NCBI RefSeq assembly: GCF_048128805.1
Contig: NC_136012.1
Coordinates: 9,122,121-9,186,120, forward strand
DNA from: Centroberyx gerrardi
Taxonomy: Eukaryota; Chordata; Actinopteri; Beryciformes; Berycidae
DNA: 64,000 bases
Reading direction: 5' to 3'
How positions within the stretch are numbered: position 1 is the first letter of the stretch; each line of letters starts with the position of its first letter. The position numbers and the translations under genes are program-made. Under the pieces are notes generated by a model. That model did no database searches and was not told the origin of the DNA. It saw only the letters and a program-made list of their open reading frames with translations. Shown in pieces: positions 41,180-61,592 of this stretch.

Positions 41180-41990
41180 CTGAAATGGAACGGAACAGAA
41201 GAGAAAATAGAATAACGGAACAGGATAGAGGACAACTGAGCAGAGAAGAGGACGGAACAGAATGTAAAGGAAGAGAAGAGAAGAAAACAGAACGTAAAAG
41301 AAGAGAATGAAAAAGAGAGGAACAGAACAGAGAAGAACAGAACTGAACTGAACTGAACTGAACCAAACCAATACAAACCAAGTCATGAACAGAACAGAAC
41401 TGAACTGAACAGATAAAGAGAAGAGAAGAACAGAGAAGAACAGAGAACAGAACTGAACCAAACCAAACCAAACTAAACAGAACTGAACTGAACTGAACAG
41501 ATAAAAGGAACAGAGAAGAACAGAACAGAATTGAGCTAAAACAAACAGAACAGAACCAAACAGAAAGAGAAGAGAAGAGAAGAGAAGAGAAGAGAAGAGA
41601 AGAGAAGAGAAGAGAAGAGAAGAGCAGAGAAGAGAAGAGAAGAGAAGAGAAGAGAAGAATTGAACCAAACCAAACCAAACAGAACTGAACAGGACAGAGA
41701 CGAGAAGAGAAGAGAAGAGAAGAGAAGAGAAGAGAAGAGAAGAGAAGAGAAGAGAAGAGAAGAATTGAACCAAACCAAACCAAACCAAACAGAACTGAAC
41801 AGGACAGAGATGAGAAGAGAAGAGAAGAGAAGAGAAGAGAAGAGAAGAGAAGAGAAGAGAAGAGAAGAGAAGAGAAGAGAAGAGAAGAACAGAATAGAAT
41901 TGAACCAAACGAAACAGAACAGAACAGAAAAAAGAAGAAGAGAAGAAGAGAGAAGCCAAACAAACCAAACCAAATGTAATAGAGCAGAAT
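41180..41990 (+). repeat. Purine-rich AAGAG / AGAAC pentamer satellite
   Basis: A block of about 800 bp made of pentamers: AGAAC/TGAAC/CAAAC-type repeats at 41,180-41,565, then long AAGAG arrays at 41,566-41,656, 41,703-41,761 and 41,812-41,888. GAATTGAACCAAACC spacers start at 41,657, 41,761 and 41,896. The long open frames on the minus strand (Leu/Phe/Ser) arise only because no stop codon fits the repeat. Confidence 0.9.
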
Positions 41991-43954
41991 GGAGAACAGA
42001 GCATCATCTGACTAGGTATGAGAGACACATGAAGACCCTGTTTGGAGCTGGTAGGTGTGTGAATGTGAGATTGTTTGGACCTGAGGACTGGACAGGTGGC
42101 AGGGGAAAGACAATCATCCGGCGAGACAGCAGCATCCAGCAGGGTTGTCTCTCATCTCCAACCCCCAGGGGATTGTGGGAGTGGCAGACTGATCAGGGAT
42201 AGAGTAAGAGAAAGCAGAGAGGGAGAAAGAGAGGGGGGCAGGGACTGGGGTTGACGTCCAATATCTGTGCTTTGACGCTGATGTATATGGTTTTACTAGT
42301 TGTGGGTATGTTTGTGTGTCCACCCACCACCCTTAAACCATAAACACACACACACACACCCTACACACACACACACAGCTCCATTTTTCGCTTAACTAAT
42401 AGTGCTGGGCCAGCAGTTTAGCAGGCAGAGGTCGCTGCCATATTGGACAGTAATAAGATTGAGCTTCAAACCATGACTTTTTTATGGATTTCATTACTTT
42501 CCTGCCCTTTCCTCCCCTCTCCCTATAGCTTTCCTGACCTGTTTATTTCAAAGTAATGTCCCTATATGGCATGGTTGCATTATTAACCATTTAACAATTA
42601 CATTCTAATCTCCATTCTCCAAAATAAATAAATAAATAAAAATAGAAAGAAAAGCGTCTCTGTTTTGGTTCAGAACTTTCTGACACCCTGTGAAGTATAC
42701 ATCAGTGCCACGCTGAGCACAACAGTCTGACCGTTTGACACTCTCTGCACATGCAATCTGGTCCCATCCAGGCCCCCGTTGTGCACAGTGTGTGTGGCTG
42801 TGTTTATGTTTATGCGTGTAAGCATGTTTGTGTATATGTGTGTGTGTGTGGGTGGGTTGCATGTGTGTACGCAAGCCACGCAGTCACCCAGTCTCGCACT
42901 TTGCCCTTACATCGTCGAAACCCCCCAGAACTTCCAGTTGTTAGGCTGGCACATTAACAACAACAACAACAAAAACAACAACAACAACACTACTTGTTTG
43001 CATGTTGTCATCTCAGAAGCCTGAATATTTCAAGCGTTGGCAGATTAGCGGAGGGCAGCGGGGTCTAGCAGCTGATCCTGTTCTGCCTCACTAGGGGTTT
43101 GCTGTGTATGCCGGGTCTTGTTGATGAGACTGGGGTACGCATCTGTTCCAACCGTTTGTTTTCCCCAAGACTGTTATCTGACTGTCATGATGTAATGTTT
43201 CAGATATAAGGAAGGGGGTGGGAGGGCAAAAGGTTCCCCAAATCCTGGAGAAATAATGAGAGGGGAACCACTTCTCATGCAAAAAAGGAAACTATTTGCA
43301 CTGGTTAACAGTTGCATAAATAAAGGACATCGAACAATTGCTGCCTGAGGAGGTGTATCCACTCATGTTGCCTTAAATGTGCATGTTGTGTATAGCCATA
43401 TTTCCTGTGCCATGGCATTTGTAAGCTTATTTTTTTTATAATAATAGTGTTAAACGGTTTTCTTCTTGTACCCTCCCCTTATTTTTCATACATACAAATG
43501 GTTGCATTCTCAAAGCTATATACTATTTTCTAAGCAAAGATGATATAAAGACAGCTATCAACTTCAACTCAACATCATTACGGACAGGAAAGTTCCCCTT
43601 CACTTTCACAATGAGATGTGCAATTTTTGCCCCTTAAATCCCATTTAGGATTCTGCAGGCAAATCATGTTTAATTCATTCTGGGAGAGGAGGTGTTGAGG
43701 ATAGATATGAAAAGACAAAATCAGATGTTTGAACGTGAACAAAATGATGCGGATCAACTTAATCCTGTCTCGCTGTACGTAATGTGAGGCTGTGAAGATT
43801 GAATAGGCCTGAGCTATGAAATGTGTTTGCCTATTCAGATAGGAGTAAAAGCTGAGAACTTGACAACAGCCATTAGATTTGGAGGAAAAGAGATTATCCA
43901 TAAGACACGTAGGTGCACAAACATGCAGACAATAACACAGGATAAATACACACA

Positions 43955-43968
43955 TAAACACACATACA

Positions 43969-44005
<37 letters not shown>
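43955..44005 (+). repeat. (CA)n microsatellite
   Basis: Imperfect then perfect CA units, 90 bp before the (GT)n/G tract at 44,100, so complementary repeats face each other. Confidence 0.85.
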
Positions 44006-44007
<2 letters not shown>

Positions 44008-44096
44008 AACCCCCCAGGAACATCCTTGTGTTTCAGCCCATACAGTAACTCAGCCGAAGTCTAAAATTGACTGAAAATAAACCTTAATTACCAAGA

Positions 44097-44099
<3 letters not shown>

Positions 44100-44169
<70 letters not shown>

Positions 44170-44173
44170 GGGG
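44100..44173 (+). repeat. (GT)n followed by a G tract
   Basis: Twenty-six or so uninterrupted GT units run straight into about 21 consecutive G residues (44,153-44,173). Confidence 0.9.
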
Positions 44174-45669
44174 TCCTCAGTGTGAGTGCCTCAGACTGTG
44201 AAGCCCTGTATGGAAAATTCCAGTCTGTCAGTGCTCATCCTGCCTACTATTAGTACTGGATCATGTCCAGTTAGAAAAGGGGGATTTACTTGGCCATATA
44301 CAGTACATTTTGGGTATAGTCACACTGATTTGTAATTATTTTGATTTGGAAAATACGCTTTTTTTAAAACTCAAAATACAGGTCTGTTGACTTAAAAGAT
44401 GCTATATGTACAGTAGCATTTTTAAACATCAATATATCACTGTCAAATCAATTGACTCACTCAATGTAAACAAGTGAGACCACGGAAGTAATATATGTTT
44501 AAGAATTGGTCTGGTAATGATTAATTGATGTTACACATAGCACCTGTAAAGACTTTGATCAAGACAATGAAGCCCTACCTGCTCCAGGACAGCCACTCTT
44601 GCACTCTGATTCCTAATGAAATGACATGTATCTGTCTCAGAGGGATGTGCGAACAAACAGATTCCTAATTAAACTGTGTGTAATGTGGTGAATGACTGCT
44701 GTGAATTCCTCAAATTCCTGAATAATTACATGCGTAAAACTGATTTGGATGATCAGTGTTTTCCCTCATGATAAGCACCCTGGGACATGCATTTATTGTT
44801 TTCAGCTCTACTGCAGTTTCACACAGAACCAATGTGCCACATCATTTTTTATAGTGAAATGAAAACGTAATTATTTCACTAAAGTTATCCACCGAATTCA
44901 GATCCAGAAACTGTCTGTTTGTGTTAGCAGTGATCGGCAGAAAATGCTGGGCTTCACATGCAAATGACAGACGTGGGTGGAATTCAAGCACTTCAATTTG
45001 AAATGAATTAAACAAACAACTCTAGTTGATTAGAAGCAAGGACATGCTTACATAACCACATCCCCAATAGCCCAGCCCATCCCACACCAGGTGATTGATT
45101 TCAAATTTAGAGATTAATATTTCTCAAATTAGGGATGACACAACATTGGAATGCATTCTATACTGTGTCCAGTACCAGTCACAAATGATACATTTATTTT
45201 TATTGGAGAGATATTGAAGTTTACAGTGACTTTAAGATACAGCATTGTTCCGAACTTTACAGTGCCCTTGCTTTTCTAACAGTTACACCTTCTATTTTTC
45301 ATGCTTTATTCTTTCTTTTTCAAATCTTTCTCACTTTCTGAAGGTCTCATCTCACAGTTGATACACCATTACTTTTTTTTTCTTTTTTACCTTTTATGCT
45401 TTATGTATTTTCATTTGCTCTTGCTTTCTCGCTCGCCAATTCAATCGCTCTCTATCTCCTATCTGTCCCTCCCTGTATGTCTGTGTATTGGGTATGAGGT
45501 ATTGAGTGAGTGGTGTATTCACAAGGCGTATGTGGGGAGGTAATGACCCACAATGCACTCTGGGTACGGAGGCTCTTCTCTTCTGCTGTGGGAAACGGGG
45601 GTCCACAGAGAGCTGAGCTAAGCAAAGATGAGCAAGGATAAGGGGGAAAATGTCTGTATATATGCATGT

Positions 45670-45707
<38 letters not shown>

Positions 45708-45839
45708 CTTTATGAATTTTCACTCTTAAGATCTTTCTAATTAGAGATGAGATCACCAGTATACTAATCAGGGTGCTGCCTCCCCCTTCGGTAGTGTTTT
45801 TCTGGCTGTTTACATACTCTTGCAGTTCAAATCAGTTTA

Positions 45840-46700
45840 CCTAGAAACTCTTTCCAAGTTAGTGCTGGCCTCCAAACTTAGGATCTGCATGCTTGACCCT
45901 CTCCCTGCAGAACTTTTCAAAGAACATTTTACAATTTCAGGACCCTCAATGCTTAATATTTTCAATTTGTCACTTTCTACTGGCATTGTGTCCTCCACTT
46001 TTAAAACAGCAGTGATTAAGCCGCTACTCCAAAAAGCAAACCTTGATCCAGGGTCTTTTTCAAAACAATAGACCAATCTCAAACCTGCCATTTTTTTTTT
46101 CAAACTACTCAAAAGGATTGTAGCCAGCCAACTCACTGATTACCTGTCTAATAACCATTTATTTGAACCATTTCAATTGAGCTTTTCATTCTACCGAAAC
46201 CACAAAATCACTAAAGAGGTCAATGATCTCCTGCTTGCTATTGATTCTGATTCAACCTCAGTGCTATTCCTGCTCCACCTGAGTGCAGCTTTCCATACGG
46301 TCGACCACAACATAGTCTCAGATTGTCTTGAAAACTACATTGGTATTTGAGGATTGGTGCTTCTGTGGTTTAGTTCTTATCTACTAGAAAGAACGCATTG
46401 TGTCTTGCAATGTGGACTTTGGTGTGCCACAAGGCTCTGCTCTGGGCCCGCTGCTATTCTCTATCTACATGCTACCTCTCTGTGAAATCATCCATAAACT
46501 TGGTATTCATTCTCATTGCTGTACCTGTTAAACTGAATGACCACTCCTAAACTTAGATGGTGACTGAATTGGTGTTGATGTCAGTTTCCCCAAAGTATTG
46601 CTAAGGTTGGAGGGTGTTGTTTTCATTTAGCGTTAATTTGGGTGAAGCCCTTTGAGACTGTAGCTGTTATTAAGGGTTCTAAAAATACACTTGACTCGAC
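45840..46700 (+). mobile_element. Truncated L2-type LINE, reverse transcriptase fragment plus 3' tail
   Basis: Translated pieces show the L2-clade RT order: LDPLPAELFKE, NIFNLSLSTGIVSSTFKTAV with IKPLL, QTNLKP-type motif (frameshifted), a DHNIVSD motif, then [19 protein letters not shown]. The downstream YADD-type block is missing. The tail GAAGCCCTTTGAGACTGTAG (about 46,645-46,664) is typical of fish L2 3' ends. Several frameshifts and stops make it inactive. Confidence 0.75.
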
Positions 46701-47246
46701 ACACACAAACACACACACACACACACGTCCTAACAGGGACAATTTTGTTCTTATCCTTGTGTGTTATCACATATCACATTGTTAAATATGTACAAAATCA
46801 CAAGCATACACGCATACATTCACCCTTAAAAATAGTACATACACATGCACTTACCCAACACACACACACACATACACAGAGAGACACCAGAGCACACACA
46901 CACTCTATCAAGTAGCTGAGGTAAGGAGAAAACGGAGGTAGGCCTGACTTGCAGAGAGACAGAGGTTAATTCAGGTTAATCTACCTGAAATACGGTTAGA
47001 GAGAGGCTGCTGGTCTTTTAGCCAAAAAGCCTTGACAGCCTTTGACCATTATGGCAATGAGATGGGCGGCCATGGTGGGCAGGCACACACACACACACGC
47101 ATACACACACATACACACACACACACACAAAATACACACCGTCACAATGATGAAACACTTGTCTATCTCTCAAAAAGCGCTGTGTGTTGAATCTGGCCTT
47201 TACCTGCATTACCTTCATCATTGGCAGATGGTCTTTGTTTTCTGGG

Positions 47247-47270
47247 CGTGTGTGTGTGCGTGTGTGTATG

Positions 47271-47329
<59 letters not shown>
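47247..47329 (+). repeat. Long (GT)n microsatellite
   Basis: About 80 bp of GT with a few interruptions. (CA)n blocks flank it at 47,084-47,128 and 47,421-47,462. Confidence 0.9.
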
Positions 47330-47332
<3 letters not shown>

Positions 47333-48753
47333 CTACATTTAGCATATAAGCCAGAAGCTAAAACACTCTTTCTGCTTTCCAGGCTTTCACCATGCAAGGT
47401 CAAAGTTGGAAAAGTAGTGTCACACACACACACACACGCACACACACACACACACACACACAAATGCACAAACTGGATTGCCAGAGTTAAGTCTTTATCG
47501 TGGACTTAGGTTTCTATCCTCAACCTATGATCTATCTATCCTGTGATCTATCCTAGAAGCTGTGATTCCCTGTTTATCCGTGATTATGTAATACTCCTTA
47601 CATGTACTGGCCTACTAACTGCTTGCTCCCTTTCTATTAAATGTCTCTCTTTGTCTCTCTTCCTCTCTCTCTCTCTCTCTCTCTCTCTCGATCTAGGACT
47701 AATATTTGAGTTACACATCATGAAATCTGGCACACAAACAAAGTCTCAAACAGGCACAGACATCTACAAAGCAACACACTGGCTCATGATGCATCTAAGA
47801 GGCCTAGCTGGTAAAGGAAATGGAAGGTTTAAATCATCTTCCCCACATAAAATCCTGGTCATCCAGGCTTCACTCCATACTCCATTCACTTTTTAAAACT
47901 TCTTGAGAATGTGCTCAGCATACATTCACAAAAGGAATGTACCTGTATGCTGAGCATGCATCACCTCCAAACTTTTAACAGGTGAGATATTCAATTTCTT
48001 TTCCAACTGATTTGTTTTAAACTGTTCACCACACACCCTCTGAAATCTGATTATTTTGCTATGTTTATAGCTTTCCTCCGACTTCCCATATCCTCCTCCC
48101 ACACTGAGGTGGTTCAGATCACAGACAGTAGTTCTGCCAGTTCTTCAGTTCTGCCAGAAAAACAACATTATCGCCCATCTATCCATTATCTAATTGAATG
48201 TAACAGTGGAGCAGACACGACAGAGCTTACACCTAAAGAGCCGATAACAAAGATAACCAGCGGCTCCGGATCACCGAAATCACAGAAGAGGGGATGACGC
48301 GGCCTCACTGTTCCGCGTCTACGTAAATCTAAAGTGGCATTCCAGTATGCCGGCGCAATTGGATTAGGATGCTGTTGCATACATAATACAGCTGCTGATC
48401 TATGTATGAACGGTTCAAATCAGATCCGCTATAATGGTTAACGGAGGTCTGTCGTTATCGTTTGATGTCTGCTAGATCTAGATGTAGTCAGTTTATCCCA
48501 CCACCTCCCCTTTTTGGGGTAAATGCATGTTAGAAGTGTTGCGTACCCCTCCGCCCATCAGCTGCTGCACTTTCATCCACCTCCATCATGGACTGTTTCA
48601 CTCATTTTTACTCCCATGCCCCTTTAATAAATGATTAGAGGACTGACACAGTGCAGAAGGCATCACTCAGCACTTTAGTGTCTCTATCTGTTACACACAC
48701 ATTCACGTACTCACCCTCACACACACATTCACACACACTGTTTTGTTTGCAGT

Positions 48754-48960
48754 TTCACCTGTTTAAAGAATTTTCTTGAAGCAAGTGACAATATCATGAA
48801 AAAAGGTGGATCCCTCCAATAAAATCAGACTAATGTCACTTAATTGCACAAACGTCTTGAAACAAGGTGATTTCCATTGGAAATAATTGAAATTACATCA
48901 CTTTAATGGAAGATTTAAGACTCATTACAAGATTAAATGTCTCGTTAAGTTGGTCATTTT
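48754..48960 (+). repeat. Dispersed repeat related to 63,260-63,480 (inverted)
   Basis: GAATTTTCTTGAAGCAAGTG and CTTGAAACAAGGTGATTTCC match the reverse complement of sequence at about 63,270-63,360 (there GAATTTTCTTGAAACAAGTG and CTTGAAACAAGTTGATTTGC). Confidence 0.55.
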
Positions 48961-51576
48961 TTGCAGTAATGTTTAGCTGTCGCCATTTGAGAAATATTCA
49001 CTCATTCAGGATTCCTGTCTTTAATCTGAGGCACTTGTTAGTTTTTGGCAGGCCCGGTAAAGTATGGTCTAAGGATGTACTAGAATAAAACATAAAACTT
49101 CATATCTCTTAAAGGAATAAGTGCACCAGCCATTCTGTTTGAAATGTGGGCATGGTCTTGTTGATTGGAGTTCATCCACAAAACATCAAACAATTGGAAG
49201 TTGAGAGGAAGCCTTTGTTGGCCACACAAAAAAGAAGTCGGTGCAGACTTCGTAGACCACAGAAGGAAAACATGCCCCACATTCTTCATATTGCATGCTT
49301 TTTTTGTCCTATTTCAGCTACGATTTCTATTTGATTTCCCTTCCTATTCAATTTTTATTCTTCTTCATTATTTGCGACCAAAGACAATTTTCTACCACTA
49401 TCTTTGATAAAAGAAAACTAAAGCTTTACTGGAATAAAGGGAATATTTATAATTTCTAGGAATGTAGGGAACATTATATTTGCCTATATTTGACTCTTTG
49501 TCATGTTTCAGCCCATTACCATGATGGCATAGTGAGTATTTCACAGTGATAAAAAGCTCCCTGTGATACAAAAACCCAACATCTTAATGTTTCCTTAATC
49601 TCCCAAATTATCAGTGAGGACACTGGAGCTGCATCTCTGTAAAGAGATGTCTTCGGCATTAAATATGCCATTCTCACCCTATTATTGCAGTTGTGTTGCC
49701 AGGATACAACCCCTTAAATTGCTAATTTTCGTTTTGAATTTTGCACTTCACAGGTCTGGCTTTACAGGTCTGGTTTCCTTTGTATTGGCAGTTTATAATC
49801 ATGCATGCAGCTAACACTCTGATTGAACTCGTAATTTGTGGATGGAATTTAGGGTAACAGGCTTGAAACAGTGTTGGCTGATCTTTAGCCAGCAGACTTA
49901 AGCAGCAATTGTGGATTAAGTAAAACTTTTTTCCCCTGTCCAGGCTGAGGATTGAGTCATTGGTCCTCAGGACAATTCAATTACTATGAATTCCTTCCGC
50001 ATAACATGCCCTAACTTCAAGGAATTCACAGTAAACCTAGAGTAAGGCTTGGGCATGATGGGACTATGATTATAGATTTACTCTGAAAGCTCTTTCTAAC
50101 TGAATGTTATCCCTCTGCACTCATATATTATCAACAAACTTCCATTCCCTTCTCACAAGAAGCAAACCACTAGTGTCTTCCAAGATTGAACCAACCAATC
50201 CCCTTCCTCTACTCCCCCTCAAAGCCATTCCCAGAGATATAACAGAGCCGGGACGGAGAATGAACCAATAGGCTTTTATTAACATAGAGAGCAAAGAAAT
50301 CACAGCAGGAGTGACAGAGAAATAGAGAAAGAGACTGATGACTATAGCTAGGACAAAGAGGTGACTGGGAGGTTAAGGTGGAACTATACACATTCACAAC
50401 TTTGTTGTGCGCGTCACTCAATCCGCTCCCCTACAAAACACAGACAAAACTCCTAGCGACACATGAGTCTACAGTATGTTCTCCAGTGATGTGGTGGTTG
50501 TTGGGGGTTGTGAAGTTTTCCTCTTGTTGTAAAGTCTTTGGGGTCGTGTCTTTACCAAGTGGTTTTATGAGTCGCACCCCTGTTCATCTTCAGTGAACAC
50601 TAATGTACAGCCAATTCCAACAGGTACAAGTTCCTGCTCCTCTCTTTGAGAGGCATCGGTGTGGTTATCTTCACAGCAATCACACAGCTCTAAAATATTT
50701 ATATAAACTGTTGCAACAGCCTGACCTCTAGAGAATAAAATTCATGACCTGTATATATAGTGTGTCAGAGCACACGCTTAAAGGATGTAACATTTCAACA
50801 TATCTGAGTGTAGTTTGGGAAGATATCTTGTGTTACTTGTCAACACAACATATCTTAAATGTGTCAATGTTGGTACAATATGTTTCCATTATTTGTTTGG
50901 TTTTGAAAAGTAACACAGGATGCGTCGTCCCAATTTGCACTCATTAATGTGTTGAAAAACATATTTTTGTAGGAGTCATCTAGGGTCACGTTTACATATA
51001 TTGCAGATTGCATTGTTCAAAATGAGACAGGTAAGACAACAGTGATCTTAAATGAGCATTCCTACTCTGATGGACCTGATGAACACAGGGAACGGCTCTA
51101 CACTTGTGTCAGAGCGATGGCAAGCAGCAGAGTAGTGTCCAATGCCACGTCGACTAAAGTGAAAGCAAAAACAATAAAGTTCACAGTGAAACATCTCGTT
51201 ATAGACAGTTACTAGCCTACCGTCATCACATGTTATATCATCAGCAACAGTTGTGACTTCCTCAGTCAGTCAAAGTTCAAAGGGTGAAGAGTCGCCAGGA
51301 TGTGATCGCTCGCTATTTGTACATATGTATCTGGATTCGCACATACAAGAACAAGTTAAGTTGAGTTGACTGAATTGGGCTAGAGAGGAGGCAGTGAGGT
51401 GGATCCTGGCATTGACACGATGAATCTTTTTACACAAAGCTGATTTTTAAATATATGAATAGTATGGATAAAACAACATGATATTTACACTATTTTCAAA
51501 TAGGGGCAAAGACAAAGAGCAGCATCATTATCTTCCCCTCACTCTGACCTTACCCAATCTATATTGATTCCTGACT

Positions 51577-51951
51577 GATTCCCAACCTTTTTCTTCCACT
51601 GTCCAGCGCCTGCGTTCTTCAATCTGTATGCAACGCCCCCTTTCCTCCTCTAGATACTAACTGTTCCTCATTTAAGATGGAAAAACACAATGATTTTATG
51701 TTTCTTTAGTTAATTTGGAATGGGTGTGCTGATGTAACAGAATTAAAATGTTTCTTTGTTATTGCTTGTTCATCAATTGTGAGTGATTGTTTTTTGTATT
51801 GGTTCAATTTATTATATGATTCAGCAGCTTGGTAGAACTGCAAGGTTTTATTTATTTTGTTTGCACAAAGTTCTCAGAGATAATATAATTATTCTCCTAG
51901 CACCCTGAGATCTTTGACTATGGGTGCACAGACTGCAGGTTGGGAACCACT
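51577..51951 (-). mobile_element. Non-autonomous hAT-like element
   Basis: The ends are inverted copies: GATTCCCAACCT at the left, GGTTCCCAACCT read from the right. These resemble the 'CAGTGGTTCCCAACC' ends of Charlie-type hAT elements. Flanks TCCTGACT (51,569-51,576) and TCCTTACT (51,952-51,959) match at 7 of 8 positions, as an 8-bp hAT target duplication would. No transposase. It lies 116 bp downstream of the receptor stop codon. Confidence 0.6.
51847..51856 (-). terminator. Candidate polyadenylation signals of the alpha7-like gene
   Basis: Two overlapping AATAAA hexamers on the minus strand (51,847-51,852 and 51,851-51,856), about 215 nt after the stop and the first in the 3' flank. They lie inside a hAT-like element (51,577-51,951). 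The real 3' UTR may be longer. Confidence 0.4.
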
Positions 51952-52066
51952 TCCTTACTGCCCTCTTTATGCTTTCCTTTCTCCTTCCACTTGTCTTTCT
52001 CTCCCTCTCCCCCATCCCTCCCATTTTGCTCCCTCCTCCTTCCTTCTCTCCTGGCACTGCAGCCAG

Positions 52067-59611
<7,545 letters not shown>

Positions 59612-60547
59612 CTGGAGAGAGGGAGGGGGGGGGCACGGTACAGTGAGGAAATGTCAAAATATTTCATCATCTGGCTGTGAGTCAGAGTAAATTGCTATAT
59701 TTATCGTGTTTTTAATTGTTTTTAACACCATGCTCAAGGATCACATGCTGGCTATTACAGGTGTATTTTCAGAAATGGGTTTTGTTAGTGGGCATTATCC
59801 CTGTAAAACTAAACCTCATAATGAAATAACCTTGGTAAAGGAAAGTAGACTGTGGGGAAAGAATTTACAGGAGGGTGATTATGTTGTATTGGCTTTTTGC
59901 CCTTACTGAATGGAGTCTGCACAACTGATTTAAGACAAATTAGGTCAAGACAGTTAAAAGTACACATTAAGTTAGTGGAAAAGGACATTCATTTTATGAA
60001 AATGTAAATTTTGTGTTTTGCAGACCAAGAAAGAGGCTGTGGGAGGAATGGAGTATTGCATCAAAAAAGGGAATAGGTCTGTTTGTCTGAATGGGACAGA
60101 ATGGGACTTTTACTGTTGTCAGTGTGTGTGTGTTTGCATTTATATGTGTAGGTGTTCATATTGTACTTGTATCGGTGTGTGAATTGTGTAGATGACAGTG
60201 CTTGGTCTGTGAGTCTCTTTGCTGTTTCAGCCTAACCTGTCGCACCAATGAGCAGCAAAGTGATATACTGTAGCTGGCCAGCCATCTGTGGACCAGCCAG
60301 TCTCCTCAGACCCGACGCACCGCACACACAGAGTTGAAACCCAGGTGAAATCCGGGGTGAAGTGAAATCATATATTCACTCCAACTGCCACACCAAAATA
60401 TGCAGCGACAGGAACCAAACCAGTGACACGAGAAAACCGACAGATGCCTCCTTCAAGGCCGTGCAACTCACAACCTGCTGGAGTTTAGTTAGTACCCACA
60501 GCAACAGACAGAGGGTTAACTGTCTTAATGCTGACCTTTACTGTTGT

Positions 60548-60548
<1 letters not shown>

Positions 60549-60625
<77 letters not shown>
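60549..60625 (+). repeat. Long (GT)n microsatellite
   Basis: About 37 GT units with a single TA interruption. Confidence 0.9.
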
Positions 60626-60628
<3 letters not shown>

Positions 60629-60759
60629 CCGGCTTTATTTTAGTACAGTTTCAAATATTCAAAGTACTTGAGAACCTGAAGAAGACGTCACTTGCAAAAT
60701 TGAATGAATAAAGCATTCAATTTTGAAAATTGCTCAAATATTCAAACTGTATTCAGGGT

Positions 60760-60930
60760 CGTAGGGCGGATAAATGGTTAGGGAGACTGTCCTGTAACCA
60801 AAAAGTCACAGGTTCGATCCCATAAAATCTGTCCTATTCAAGTGTCCTTCAGTAAGACACTGAACCCTTTCCTGCTCACTCATCACTTTAGCATCAGCTA
60901 AATCCCTAAAATGTACAACTATTATTTTAA
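60760..60930 (+). mobile_element. Degenerate tRNA-derived SINE
   Basis: B box GGTTCGATCCC (60,811-60,821), the SINE core CTTCAGTAAGACACTGAACC, and a tail resembling 'GCATCAGCTAAAT...AAAATGT'. It is shorter and more diverged than the copy at 13,921. Located inside the receptor's long intron. Confidence 0.65.
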
Positions 60931-61216
60931 CATATTGTCTGGATAAGGTCACAAGTCTTGGAATAGCAAACACCTTTTCAGGGACATATGGTCACAGAGG
61001 TAAAAATAACAGCTAGACACCTAATCCTAGTCCTACTGCAGGTCTGGGACTCTGGTTGAACCCTAATTAAGTATTAAAAGAGGAGTTTCTGTGGTGTCAG
61101 TGAGTGTGTGAACTCTGAAGTAAAGTGCCCAGGGGGCAAAGTCTGAACTGTTGGAGAACTTAGACAACCTGCCTTCTGTTTCGCTTCCACACCTTTGGCT
61201 AAAATACTGTTCGCAA

Positions 61217-61240
61217 ACACACACAGACACACACACACAC

Positions 61241-61285
<45 letters not shown>
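61217..61285 (+). repeat. Long (CA)n microsatellite
   Basis: About 34 CA units with one G-for-A interruption. Confidence 0.9.
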
Positions 61286-61286
<1 letters not shown>

Positions 61287-61539
61287 GATGCGGCATGATG
61301 AGCATGTGGTTTTGGTGCATGGAAACCCACCAAGGCCCAACAACAAGACACTAAATGTCATTGTATAGCGACTGCCTGGTTGTGTGTCTCTCCACTGTAG
61401 CTACTAGTTAGAAGCAATGCAAGTTTCTCCTCTACTCCTTCTCTCCATCCCTACTTCTGCTTTTCATCTTCCCTTTGTGAACCTTTGGGGATAAGAGGGT
61501 AAAATGAGGGCTGCTGTTGTTGTTAACGCTGACAAAAAC

Positions 61540-61592
61540 TGTGAAGAGAAGAGAAGAGAAGAGAAGAGAAGAGAAGAGAAGAGAAGAGAAGA
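61540..61592 (+). repeat. (AAGAG)n microsatellite
   Basis: About ten AAGAG units, the same pentamer that dominates the satellite at 41,566-41,888. Confidence 0.9.

Larger units (their letters stand above)
42000..45839. other. Intergenic, no gene seen
   Basis: Microsatellites at 42,340-42,380, 42,790-42,850, 42,958-42,988 (CAA)n, 43,955-44,005 and 44,100-44,173, plus (CA)n at 45,672-45,706. The rest is AT-rich unique DNA. Confidence 0.55.
46701..51568. other. Intergenic, no gene seen
   Basis: Microsatellite-rich to 47,700, the dispersed repeat at 48,754-48,960, then about 2.6 kb of AT-rich unique DNA without recognised features. Confidence 0.55.

Noticed and set aside
41169-42028. Minus-strand open frames of 264 and 283 codons (Leu/Phe/Ser-rich)
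   Set aside because: They are translations of the AAGAG/AGAAC satellite, which lacks stop codons in several frames. All frames look alike and no domain is present.
47042-47509. 155-codon plus-strand open frame
   Set aside because: Cys-Val and His-Thr runs from (GT)n and (CA)n; artefact.
60770-60825. tRNA gene
   Set aside because: Only the B box is good; the downstream SINE core shows it is a retroposon remnant.
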